A DNA stretch of 6,490 nt, from the NCBI GenBank assembly GCA_964564785.1, contig CAZMCT010000161.1, positions 1 through 6,490 of the forward strand, given 5' to 3'. A program made the position numbers and the translations under genes. Below are positions 1 through 6,253 of this stretch, piece by piece. Position 1 is the first letter of the stretch, and every line of letters begins with the position of its first letter. The notes beneath the pieces were generated by a model. The model ran no database searches. It was given only the letters and a program-made list of their open reading frames with translations, and was not told the origin of the DNA. The DNA is from CAZMCT01 sp964564785. Lineage in GTDB: Bacteria > Planctomycetota > Phycisphaerae > UBA1845 > Fen-1342.

Positions 1-1595
1 GGCGTCGGCAACAGGGCCTGGAGACGCTCGTCGGCGGTCATGAGCACGGCGTCACCGGCCGTCAGGCCCTCGCTGACCTCGATCATGGCGGTGGTGGCGC
101 GGCCGAGCTTGACTTCGACCGGCTCAGCCGAGAGGCCGCGCTGCACGAAGACGAAATGCTTCGCGCCGCGCGAGAAGACGCACTGGACCGGTACGGCCAG
201 CACGTTCGGCACTTCCTCGATCAAGATTTCGACCTGAGCCGTATCGCCGGGCGATAGGGCGGCATCGGCCTGATCCAGGAGGATTTCGGCCGCGTGCTCT
301 TTCAGATTCGGATTGAGCCAACCGCGCTCGGAGTCGGCGAACTTGGCGATCTTGGAGATCGTGCCGCTGAACGTCTGGCCGGGGCAGGCCGGGACCTTGA
401 CGATACAGCGCAGCCCCTCCTCGACCTTGTGGCGGTCGGCCTCGTGGATGCGCGTGCGCACCATCATCTGGCTGGTGTCGGGGATCGTGATCAGCGTCTG
501 CCCGGCATAGACCTGTTCGCCGGTCGCGATGCGGTTGCCACCCCAGCGGAATCCGCCGCCCTCGTCTCCGCCGTATCTCACGACGCCGTCGATCGGCGCG
601 ACCACCTCGGTCTTGGAAAGCTGGTCCTTCAGCCGCTCAAAACGAATCTTGCGCACCTCGAGCGTGGCTTGGGCCTCGGCCAGCTTGGCCTCAGCCTGGC
701 CGAGGCGCAGGGCGCCACGGGCCATCTCGCGCTCGACCTCCAGGCGGGCCTGCTCCAGCGCCTCGGACTTCTCGATGGTGTTCTTGGCGCACTCGAACTG
801 CTCCAGGATCGCGAGTTCCTGCTTGTTCTTCTCGAGCAGCAGTGTCAGACGCTCGACGTCGTCCTCGAGCTCCTCGATCTTCGACGTGGCGATGTACCGG
901 CGCTCGTGCAGCCAGCGGCTCTTGTTCAGCTCGTCCTTCGTGCGGGCCAGCTCCATTTCCGTCTGCTTGATCGCGATCGTCGCGGCCAGCGAGGCCTTCT
1001 GGAACTCGCCCTCCGTGTAGCGCTGCAACTCCAGCATCGCCACTTCGAACTCCACCTGGGCCTTCTTCAGCTTGCTGGCGTTCTCGCTCTTGGTGATCTC
1101 GACGTTCTGCTGCGCATCCGCCAGCGCCGCCTCGATCCGCGTCAGCTCGATCTGCTCCTGGTCAACCCTGTTCCGCAGCTCGTCCGCAGCGATACGAAAC
1201 AGCGGGTCACCCGCCTTGACGTGCGTGCTCTCCTCCACGATCCATTCGATCGTCAGCCCCTGCCCCTGAACCTCGCACTTCAGCTCGACCGAGTGCACCG
1301 GCCGGATCTCGCCGTCTTCCTTGAGTGTCACCTGCAACGGGCCGGGCACCACGCGATGTACCAAGCCCGCGTCCACCGGCCGCCGCAGCAGGTCCCAGAA
1401 ACCCAGCGGGCCCGTCCCGAAGATCAACCCAACCACGACCACCCCGCCCCCGGCAATCCACACCCAACGCGGCATCCGTCGGCGCCGGGCGACCGCCACT
1501 GGCGGTGCGTGGCCCGGAGCCGGCCCGTCCGGCCGCGCCGTCGCGCTGCCCGGCGGGTCCGCCAACAGGGGCGCCGGGGGCGATGAAGTACTCAT
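1..1595 (-). CDS. HlyD/MacA-type periplasmic adaptor (membrane fusion protein), C-terminus beyond window
   Basis: This is a secretion/efflux adaptor, expected to sit in the inner membrane and bridge an ABC-type or other transporter to an outer-membrane channel. I translated 531 codons without a stop; the frame is still open at position 1. Residues 1-40 are a Pro/Ala-rich cytoplasmic tail ending in four Arg. Residues 43-62 form one membrane helix. A first half lipoyl-like domain lies at about 95-135 (HVKAGDPLFRI). A very long charged alpha-helical hairpin (about 138-328, rich in Glu, Lys, Leu) follows. The second half lipoyl motif is VVAPIDGVV (331-339), then a beta-barrel (about 375-460) and a membrane-proximal domain (LAVPVQCVFSRG, 466-477). 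The ATG at 1595 has GGAG 8 nt upstream. An in-frame ATG at 1643 (16 codons longer) has a poorer site. The family is clear; substrate and partner pump are not visible. Its transporter probably lies beyond the left edge. Confidence 0.9.
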   Translation of the reverse strand, partial: MSTSSPPAPLLADPPGSATARPDGPAPGHAPPVAVARRRRMPRWVWIAGGGVVVVGLIFGTGPLGFWDLLRRPVDAGLVHRVVPGPLQVTLKEDGEIRPVHSVELKCEVQGQGLTIEWIVEESTHVKAGDPLFRIAADELRNRVDQEQIELTRIEAALADAQQNVEITKSENASKLKKAQVEFEVAMLELQRYTEGEFQKASLAATIAIKQTEMELARTKDELNKSRWLHERRYIATSKIEELEDDVERLTLLLEKNKQELAILEQFECAKNTIEKSEALEQARLEVEREMARGALRLGQAEAKLAEAQATLEVRKIRFERLKDQLSKTEVVAPIDGVVRYGGDEGGGFRWGGNRIATGEQVYAGQTLITIPDTSQMMVRTRIHEADRHKVEEGLRCIVKVPACPGQTFSGTISKIAKFADSERGWLNPNLKEHAAEILLDQADAALSPGDTAQVEILIEEVPNVLAVPVQCVFSRGAKHFVFVQRGLSAEPVEVKLGRATTAMIEVSEGLTAGDAVLMTADERLQALLPT

Positions 1596-1603
1596 GCACG
1601 AAA

Positions 1604-1607
1604 CTCC
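1604..1607 (-). promoter_or_regulatory. Ribosome binding site deciding the start of the left adaptor
   Basis: GGAG on the minus strand stands 8 nt before the ATG at 1595. This favours that start over the in-frame ATG at 1643, which has only a weak purine match just upstream. Confidence 0.55.
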
Positions 1608-1678
1608 ATCCGCTGGAGGCCTGGAAGCGCGCACACCCCTCATGGTCCGCCGGGACCTGGCGGCGATCCTCCGACATC

Positions 1679-1684
1679 ATTCTA
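1679..1684 (-). promoter_or_regulatory. Possible -10 box upstream of the left adaptor gene
   Basis: TAGAAT on the minus strand matches the sigma-70 -10 consensus at five of six positions in an otherwise very GC-rich spacer. It would give a leader of roughly 75 nt before the ATG at 1595. No convincing -35 lies at the right distance, so this is only a candidate. Confidence 0.22.
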
Positions 1685-1804
1685 CTGGACCCGGCTCGCC
1701 CCGTCCCCCGCACTGACGGATTCCTACAATGCTGGCTCCACCCGCTGCCGGAACCGCCCACGACCGATACCCCGCCGCGTCCCACCGCGCCACGCCGCTT
1801 CAGC

Positions 1805-1832
1805 CCGCCCTTGACCGCCCCTTGAGGGGGGC
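1805..1832. repeat. Imperfect tandem repeat with a short stem
   Basis: CCGCCCTTGA (1805-1814) is followed immediately by CCGCCCCTTGA (1815-1825), a copy with one extra C. The second copy runs into a G-run, so GCCCC, a TTGA loop and the following Gs can form a short stem ending at 1832. No function is assigned; it may contribute to ending the kinase transcript. Confidence 0.4.
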
Positions 1833-1898
1833 ACTGCGGGATTGGCCGTTGGCGTCACCGCGATCGTGGGGTGACACGGCGTCCGCCCCGATCTCAGC

Positions 1899-1911
1899 GG
1901 GGTGCGACCCC
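1899..1911 (-). terminator. Small GC-rich hairpin right after the kinase stop
   Basis: GGGGT (1899-1903) and ACCCC (1907-1911) form a 5-bp stem with a 3-nt loop, starting 2 nt past the kinase stop codon. No T-run follows on the minus strand, so it is not a canonical intrinsic terminator. It could act as a weak or Rho-assisted terminator or an mRNA 3'-end stabiliser. Confidence 0.3.
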
Positions 1912-1913
1912 CC

Positions 1914-2951
1914 TCACTCGGCCAGCCAGCGCCGGATACGCTCCGTGTTATCCTGAAGCCAGCGCACCTTTCGCCCCACCATTTGCAGCACGCCGAACCC
2001 CGGCAACCGACCAAACGAACCCGTGACCGCAATCGGGAGCGCTGCTTCCGCAATCAGGGCCTCGATCATCAGATACGGAATGACCCGCCGCTGCTCGGGT
2101 GTGATACTGGCCCGTCCCAGGTACCCGGCCAGGAACCGCCGCATCCGGCTTTCATCGAAGTAGTCCGGCCACAGGTTCGGCGGTGTCGTGTCCCGCAGAA
2201 TCGAGAACTGTAGCATTCCGTAGGCGACATCGATGATGTACGGCTGGTGCCGGCTGGCGTCGAAATCCAGCACGGCCACCACGCGACCGTTGCGATACAG
2301 CAGGTTTCCGGGATGCCAATCGCCGTGGATGATCGTGGCCGGCCAGTTGGCGAAGCCGCCGCGCCGCACGTGATCGCACGCCTCGTCGTAATCTTCGTGC
2401 AGCATATGCGTCAGGTGCAGCAGCTCGGCCTCGTGTCCGCAGACCGAATCGTGCCCGGACGTGACGGTGGGTATCGCGTTCAGGCCCGCCCGCACGTTCG
2501 GCGCGTTGTGATAGCTCCCGGCCGGCGGCGTCCACTCGGTGTCGAAATCCTCGACCGCGGCGTGGTACTGTGCGAGCACCTGCCCGGCCCGCATGGTCTC
2601 CTCGAGCGAGCTGTCGCAGCGGTGCCCCTCTACGAACTCGTACAACTCGTACACCCGCCCGTGTAGTTGCAGCATCGAGTTCTGGTCGTCGCACGTGCCC
2701 ACCAGGGCCGGCACCGGGAACCCGCGGGCCCGCAGGTGCCCCATCAGCGCGTGGGCGAAGGCCACCTTGAACGGATCGTCGCGCCCAACCGCGCGACGCT
2801 TCAGCAGGTACCGCCCGACCGGCGTCTCCAGGATCAGCTTCGGCGCCCGCCGCGAGCCGCGGGTGAACTCCTTCGCGCTGCGGATCACCCCCACGTCGTA
2901 GTGGCTGAGGACTTCGGCGAGCTCGTCGCGCTCGAATCGTTCGCGATCCAT
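1914..2951 (-). CDS. Aminoglycoside-phosphotransferase-fold kinase (APH/choline kinase/homoserine kinase II superfamily)
   Basis: This 345-residue protein is predicted to be a cytosolic ATP-dependent kinase for a small hydroxyl-bearing substrate. The N-lobe has a beta-strand Lys in YLLKRR (K51), the usual ATP-phosphate ligand. Residues 100-109 (VYELYEFVEG) look like the hinge. The catalytic loop IIHGDWHPGNLLY (207-219) has the family's Asp (D211) and Asn (N216). VAVLDFDAS (225-233) carries the metal-binding Asp (D229). IIDVAYG (239-245) continues the usual C-lobe pattern. All key residues are present, so it looks active. Its length fits the family. The ATG at 2951 lacks a clear Shine-Dalgarno; the GGAGG near 2985-2989 is too far upstream, and the ATG beside it is out of frame. 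The sequence does not reveal the substrate (homoserine, choline, a sugar, an antibiotic or a spore-coat-type target). Calling it a resistance gene would be unjustified. Confidence 0.88.
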   Translation of the reverse strand: MDRERFERDELAEVLSHYDVGVIRSAKEFTRGSRRAPKLILETPVGRYLLKRRAVGRDDPFKVAFAHALMGHLRARGFPVPALVGTCDDQNSMLQLHGRVYELYEFVEGHRCDSSLEETMRAGQVLAQYHAAVEDFDTEWTPPAGSYHNAPNVRAGLNAIPTVTSGHDSVCGHEAELLHLTHMLHEDYDEACDHVRRGGFANWPATIIHGDWHPGNLLYRNGRVVAVLDFDASRHQPYIIDVAYGMLQFSILRDTTPPNLWPDYFDESRMRRFLAGYLGRASITPEQRRVIPYLMIEALIAEAALPIAVTGSFGRLPGFGVLQMVGRKVRWLQDNTERIRRWLAE

Positions 2952-2998
2952 CAGGCCAGTCCCGGCCGGCTTGCGCCTCGGCCATTCCTCCCATCGGA

Positions 2999-3004
2999 AT
3001 CATA
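2999..3004 (-). promoter_or_regulatory. Possible -10 box for the kinase gene
   Basis: TATGAT on the minus strand matches the -10 consensus at five of six positions, about 48 nt before the kinase ATG. It is one of the few AT-rich hexamers in this GC-rich divergent region. A matching -35 is not evident. Confidence 0.25.
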
Positions 3005-3084
3005 CCCGCCACGGTCCAGCGCCGGGCCCGCCCCGGCCCGCTCGCCTGCCCACGGGAACTCGCTGTGGCCAGCAGCGGACCGGG

Positions 3085-3115
3085 TTGCCCCAGCGGGTCC
3101 CGTTGACGGTACACT
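3085..3115 (+). promoter_or_regulatory. Weak promoter candidate for the right adaptor
   Basis: TTGCCC (3085-3090) and TACACT (3110-3115) are separated by 19 bp and would start transcription about 20 nt before the ATG at 3142. Both boxes match the consensus only partly and the spacer is long. It is offered only because the divergent layout requires a promoter somewhere in 2952-3141. Confidence 0.2.
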
Positions 3116-3129
3116 GCGGTGCGGAAATC

Positions 3130-3134
3130 GGAGG
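3130..3134 (+). promoter_or_regulatory. Strong ribosome binding site fixing the start of the right adaptor
   Basis: GGAGG lies 7 nt before the ATG at 3142. The reading frame stays open further upstream (an in-frame ATG occurs at 2971), but this site and the membrane helix that begins soon after 3142 make 3142 the likely start. Confidence 0.7.
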
Positions 3135-3141
3135 TACGCGG

Positions 3142-4251
3142 ATGACGACTCAGGCACACATGGCCGCCCGCGGGGGTGCGGCAAGCACGCTGCGGGCCAT
3201 TCTGGTGGCACTCGCATTCACCGTGGTCGTCGTGTTGTTACTGCTCTGGCTGGCCGGCTTCTTCCACCACAAGCTCGACACCGCCGGCGGACACGGGCCG
3301 ATCGAGCGCCCGGTCGGCGGAACACCGCTGGCGACCGTCACGGCCGTCCGCCTGCCGCAGATCGAGCTGGCGGTCGGCACCGTCCGGGCGGTGCACGAGA
3401 CCGCGATCGCGTCGAAGCTGCTGGCGAAGGTGCTGGCGGTGAACGTGCAAGCGGGGCAGTTGGTGAAGGCGGGCGAGGTCCTCGTCCAGCTCGACGACGC
3501 CGACTTGCAGGCCCAGTTGCGGCAGAGCGCGGCGGCCGTCACCGCCGCGGAGGCTGCCCTGGCGAACGCCCAGGTCGAGTTCGACCGCATCCGGCAACTC
3601 TACGAACAAAGCAACGAGACCAAGTCGGCCTTTGATCGCGCTGAGACGACGCTGAAGATGGCCGCGGCCGAGTTGGAGCGGGCCCGCCAGGCGCACGAGC
3701 AGGCCCGCACCACGCTCGAGTACGCGACCATCCGCAGCCCGATCGACGGGCGGGTGATCGAGCGTCGGGTCGAGGTCGGAGACATGGCCCGCCCCGGCGA
3801 GCCGCTCGTATCGCTGTACGATCCGGACCGGATGCAGCTCGTTGCCAGCGTGCGCGAGTCGCTCAGCCAGCGGCTCGCGGTCGGGCAGACGATCGGGGTG
3901 CGGGTCGACGCGCTCGGCCACACGTGCCAGGGGCGGATTAGCGAGATTGTGCCGGAAGCCGAGTCGGCCAGCCGCACGTTTCAGGTCAAGGTGACCGGGC
4001 CGTGCCCGCCGGGCGTCTATTCCGGCATGTTCGGCCGGCTGCTGATTCCGCTCGACGAGCAGGAAGTGCTGCTGATTCCGCCCGCGGCCGTGCGGCGGGT
4101 GGGGCAGCTCGATCTGGTCGACGTGGTCGAGGCGGGGGCGGCAGGGCCGGTGCTGCGGCGGCGGGTGGTGCAGGTGGGCCGCACGCTCGAGGGGCAGGTG
4201 GAGGTGCTGGCGGGTCTGCGGGCGGGCGAGCAGGTCGCGCTGCCGACCTGA
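3142..4251 (+). CDS. RND-type efflux periplasmic adaptor subunit (membrane fusion protein)
   Basis: This 369-residue protein has the layout of the AcrA/MexA/CusB-like adaptors that link an inner-membrane pump to an outer-membrane channel. Residues 18-40 are one very hydrophobic N-terminal membrane helix, with no lipobox Cys. The first half lipoyl domain spans about 75-117 (VNVQAGQLVKAGEVLVQLDD, 100-119). A short Ala/Glu/Gln-rich helical hairpin spans about 120-192, much shorter than in the left adaptor. The second half lipoyl motif is ATIRSPIDGRVIERRV (195-210) with the typical VGDMARPGEPLVSL (212-225). A beta-barrel follows (about 230-300), then a membrane-proximal domain from LIPPAAVRRVG to the end, closing with the common GLRAGEQVAL. 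The start at 3142 is set by GGAGG. No pump or channel gene is adjacent; murJ follows after about 200 bp. Partner and substrate are unknown. Confidence 0.92.
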   Translation: MTTQAHMAARGGAASTLRAILVALAFTVVVVLLLLWLAGFFHHKLDTAGGHGPIERPVGGTPLATVTAVRLPQIELAVGTVRAVHETAIASKLLAKVLAVNVQAGQLVKAGEVLVQLDDADLQAQLRQSAAAVTAAEAALANAQVEFDRIRQLYEQSNETKSAFDRAETTLKMAAAELERARQAHEQARTTLEYATIRSPIDGRVIERRVEVGDMARPGEPLVSLYDPDRMQLVASVRESLSQRLAVGQTIGVRVDALGHTCQGRISEIVPEAESASRTFQVKVTGPCPPGVYSGMFGRLLIPLDEQEVLLIPPAAVRRVGQLDLVDVVEAGAAGPVLRRRVVQVGRTLEGQVEVLAGLRAGEQVALPT

Positions 4252-4301
4252 GGTCGGGCTGTGCTCGACGGGCTCCCGTTCTAGAGGTGGTCTGACCTCA
4301 G
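4248..4301 (+). terminator. Nested inverted repeat overlapping the stop of the right adaptor
   Basis: CTGAGGTC (4248-4255) overlaps the adaptor's TGA stop and pairs perfectly with GACCTCAG (4294-4301). A smaller hairpin nests inside: ACGG (4268-4271), loop GCTC, CCGT (4276-4279), followed by TTCT. The inner hairpin plus short T-rich tail looks like a weak intrinsic terminator. The outer stem could close the whole element or act on the mRNA 3' end. It suggests the adaptor and murJ are not simply co-transcribed. Confidence 0.4.
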
Positions 4302-4405
4302 CCGGGAACTGCCCGTATTGCTGCGCCGACACGGGATCTGTTCGTCGAGACAGCGCTGATCCGGACGCAGGTCCTGAATGAAGGTCCGGTCGTGTACGAT
4401 CCGCA

Positions 4406-4421
4406 CGGCCGGGCCCGGCCG
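4406..4421. repeat. 16-bp perfect GC-only palindrome just upstream of murJ
   Basis: CGGCCGGGCCCGGCCG is a perfect palindrome made only of G and C. It is followed directly by more self-complementary GGCCGG sequence up to about 4430. It ends 27 nt before the preferred murJ start at 4449 and would lie in its leader RNA. It could fold strongly, bind a dimeric protein, or simply reflect extreme GC content. Confidence 0.6.
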
Positions 4422-4448
4422 GCCGGCCCGTCCGGTATCATCCGCCGC

Positions 4449-6125
4449 ATGTCCGCGCGCCGCAGCGTCGTCTCCTCCGCCAAGCTCATCGCCCTCTGCA
4501 CGCTCCTCTCACGCATCACCGGCCTCGTCCGCGACGTCCTGCTCGCCCAGGCCTTCGGCCTCGGCCGCGTCCAGGACGCGTTCGCCTACGCCTTCCAGTT
4601 CCCCAACCTCTTCCGCCGTCTCTTCGGCGAGGGCGCCATGGCCCCCGCCTTCGTCCCCACCTTCACCCACACGCTCGAGCACGAGGGCCGCCACGCCGCC
4701 TGGCGACTGCTCGCCCACACGCTCGCCCTGCTGACCGTCACGCTGGCCGGCCTCATCCTCGCGATCGGCGTCGTTCTCGCCGCCATTGCGCTCTTCCCCC
4801 CGCAGGACCCCACCGCGGCCGAGGCCCGCCGCCTGCTGCTCTCCCTCACCGCCCTGATGCTGCCGTTCATGCTGCTGGTCTGCCTCCTGGCGCTGCTCTC
4901 CAGCATCCTCAACTGCGTCGGCAGCTTCGTGCCGGCCGCCTTGGCCCCGGTGCTGCTGAACCTGTTCATGATCACGGCCGCCGGCTGGGCCGGTCCGCTC
5001 GTGGCGCGCAGACTCGGCCATGACCCGGGCGAGTACGAAGGGATGGCGGTCATCGCGTACACCGTCGGCGTGGCCGTGCTCGCGGCCGGCGTGGCGCAGC
5101 TCGCATTCGTGTACCCGGCCCTGCGGGCGCGGGGTGTGCCGCTGGGCTGGCGGCTGAGCGTCGAGCCCCCGGCCGTGCGGCGAATGCTCAAGCTGCTGGC
5201 GCCCGTCGCGGTCGGCCAGGGCGTGCTGGCATTCGGCGTCTTCCTCGACACGCAGGTGTGCTGGATGTTCTCGCACGTGCGCGGCACGCCCGAGCTGGCG
5301 AACTGGCTGGGCATCATGTTCCGATATCCGCTCGACGAGGGGGCGCTGGGCGCGCTGTCCTACGCCCAGCGGCTCTACCAGTTCCCGCTGGGCGTGCTGG
5401 TGATCTCGCTCGGCACGGCCGCCCTGCCCGAGTTCAGCCGGCTGGCCGCCCGGCAGGAATGGCCGGCGTGGACGGCCGAAGTGCGGCAGTCGCTGCGGCT
5501 GGCGGTGTTCGAAGGGCTGCTGGCGGGCGTGATGATGATCGTGCTGGCGGTGCCGCTCGTGCGGCTGCTGTTCGAGCGCGGGCAGTTCACGGCTGCGGAC
5601 ACGCAGCGGGCGGCGTTCGTGGTGCGCTGGTACGGCGTGGGGCTGTGGGCGTTCTGTGCGCAACACATCGTGCTGCGCGGCTTCTACAGCCTGGGCGACG
5701 CCCGCACGCCGCTGCGGATCAGTCTCGTGCTGTTGCCGCTGAACGTGCTGCTGAACGTGCTGCTGATCTGGGTCCCGGCGGTCCGCGAGGCCGGCTTCGC
5801 GATCAGCACCACCGTGACCTCCGGACTGGCCGTAATTACCGGACTTTTCATCTTGCAGCGCCGCGGCCACGCCCGCGTATTCGACGGCCCGACGCTCGGC
5901 GCCATTCTGCGGATGATCGCCGCGGCAGCCGCAACCGCCGCAGTGCTATGGATCGCGGCCCCGCCCTGGCAGAGCCTCGCCGCCCGGCTGCCCGGCACGC
6001 TGACCGTGCGAGCGGTTGAGACGCTCGGCCTGCTGGCGATCGGCACGCTCACGTTCCTGGCGGCGGCGTGGCTGCTGCGGCTGAACGAGTTGGAGCTGCT
6101 CGTGGTGCGGCGGCGCCGTGCGTAG
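4449..6125 (+). CDS. murJ: Lipid II flippase MurJ (MviN family)
   Basis: MurJ flips the peptidoglycan precursor lipid II across the inner membrane. The 558-residue product is a polytopic protein of the MOP superfamily with about 14 hydrophobic segments. Family signatures are SRITGLVRDVLLAQAFG (21-37), VQDAFAYAFQFPNLFRRLFGEGA (41-63), SYAQRLYQFPLGVLVISLG (304-322), LFERGQFTAADT (374-385) and GFYSLGDARTPLRIS (411-425). Arg22, Arg28, Asp43 and Arg308 match E. coli Arg18, Arg24, Asp39 and Arg270 (numbering from memory). Gln307 and Gln311 replace two acidic residues of the E. coli protein, and about 20 extra residues precede that motif. I chose the ATG at 4449 because it gives the family's usual short N-terminus. 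A GTG at 4392 with AAGG upstream would add 19 non-conserved residues. Codon use changes strongly along the gene. The family call is secure. Confidence 0.95.
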   Translation: MSARRSVVSSAKLIALCTLLSRITGLVRDVLLAQAFGLGRVQDAFAYAFQFPNLFRRLFGEGAMAPAFVPTFTHTLEHEGRHAAWRLLAHTLALLTVTLAGLILAIGVVLAAIALFPPQDPTAAEARRLLLSLTALMLPFMLLVCLLALLSSILNCVGSFVPAALAPVLLNLFMITAAGWAGPLVARRLGHDPGEYEGMAVIAYTVGVAVLAAGVAQLAFVYPALRARGVPLGWRLSVEPPAVRRMLKLLAPVAVGQGVLAFGVFLDTQVCWMFSHVRGTPELANWLGIMFRYPLDEGALGALSYAQRLYQFPLGVLVISLGTAALPEFSRLAARQEWPAWTAEVRQSLRLAVFEGLLAGVMMIVLAVPLVRLLFERGQFTAADTQRAAFVVRWYGVGLWAFCAQHIVLRGFYSLGDARTPLRISLVLLPLNVLLNVLLIWVPAVREAGFAISTTVTSGLAVITGLFILQRRGHARVFDGPTLGAILRMIAAAAATAAVLWIAAPPWQSLAARLPGTLTVRAVETLGLLAIGTLTFLAAAWLLRLNELELLVVRRRRA

Positions 6126-6132
6126 TGCGCGG

Positions 6133-6160
6133 GGCAGGTTGCATCTGTCCGCAACCTGCC
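6133..6160 (+). terminator. Perfect hairpin just after murJ
   Basis: GGCAGGTTGC (6133-6142) and GCAACCTGCC (6151-6160) form a perfect 10-bp stem with an 8-nt loop, starting 7 nt after the murJ stop. No T-run follows, so it is an atypical terminator. Its place at the 3' end of murJ, facing a convergent gene, supports a role in ending transcription or stabilising the mRNA. Confidence 0.5.
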
Positions 6161-6206
6161 GCCATGATCGGGAACGGCCCGCCGGCAAACAGATGATGTG
6201 GACGGC

Positions 6207-6247
6207 AACGGCAGGTCGCCAAACAAACCGCAACCGGCCCTGCCGTT
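6207..6247 (-). terminator. Second hairpin, downstream of the Gly-rich gene
   Basis: AACGGCAGG (6207-6215) pairs perfectly with CCTGCCGTT (6239-6247), giving a 9-bp stem and a 23-nt loop. It begins 6 nt past the stop of the leftward Gly-rich gene. No T-run follows on either strand. It shares sequence blocks with the hairpin at 6133-6160. Confidence 0.4.
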
Positions 6248-6253
6248 TACCGA

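Larger units (their letters stand above)
1596..1913. other. Gene-free spacer between the kinase and the left adaptor
   Basis: This spacer of just over 300 bp separates two genes that both point left. I see no convincing small gene in it. It holds short GC-rich hairpins at the kinase end, an imperfect tandem repeat with a stem at 1805-1832, a GTCACC/GGTGAC inverted pair (1854-1859 and 1870-1875), and a possible -10 box at 1679-1684. The length and the hairpins suggest that the kinase transcript ends here and the adaptor is transcribed from its own promoter. Confidence 0.5.

Noticed and set aside
294..1586. Long plus-strand open frame opposite the left adaptor
   Set aside because: It lacks any family signature and is Leu/Arg/Gln-rich as expected for the complement of a GC-rich coiled-coil gene. 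The minus-strand frame has full HlyD architecture.
1914..2951. Antibiotic resistance gene
   Set aside because: The fold matches aminoglycoside phosphotransferases, but the superfamily covers many metabolic kinases and nothing here indicates an antibiotic substrate or a mobile context.
3103..3108. TTGACG as a -35 box for the right adaptor
   Set aside because: A -10 at the normal distance would overlap the ribosome binding site and start the transcript inside or after it; the hexamer there is also a poor match.
2152..3159. Alternative minus-strand frame over the kinase, with GGAGG beside an internal ATG
   Set aside because: The frame is out of phase with the kinase motifs and gives an Arg/Ala-rich product without domains. 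The GGAGG directly abuts the ATG, which is poor spacing.
3238..4332. Minus-strand open frame opposite the right adaptor
   Set aside because: Antisense shadow of a clear adaptor gene; high GC suppresses stop codons in all frames.
4509..5870. Long minus-strand open frame opposite murJ
   Set aside because: Its His/Gln/Arg/Glu-rich low-complexity product is the antisense of hydrophobic codons in murJ. No domain is recognisable.
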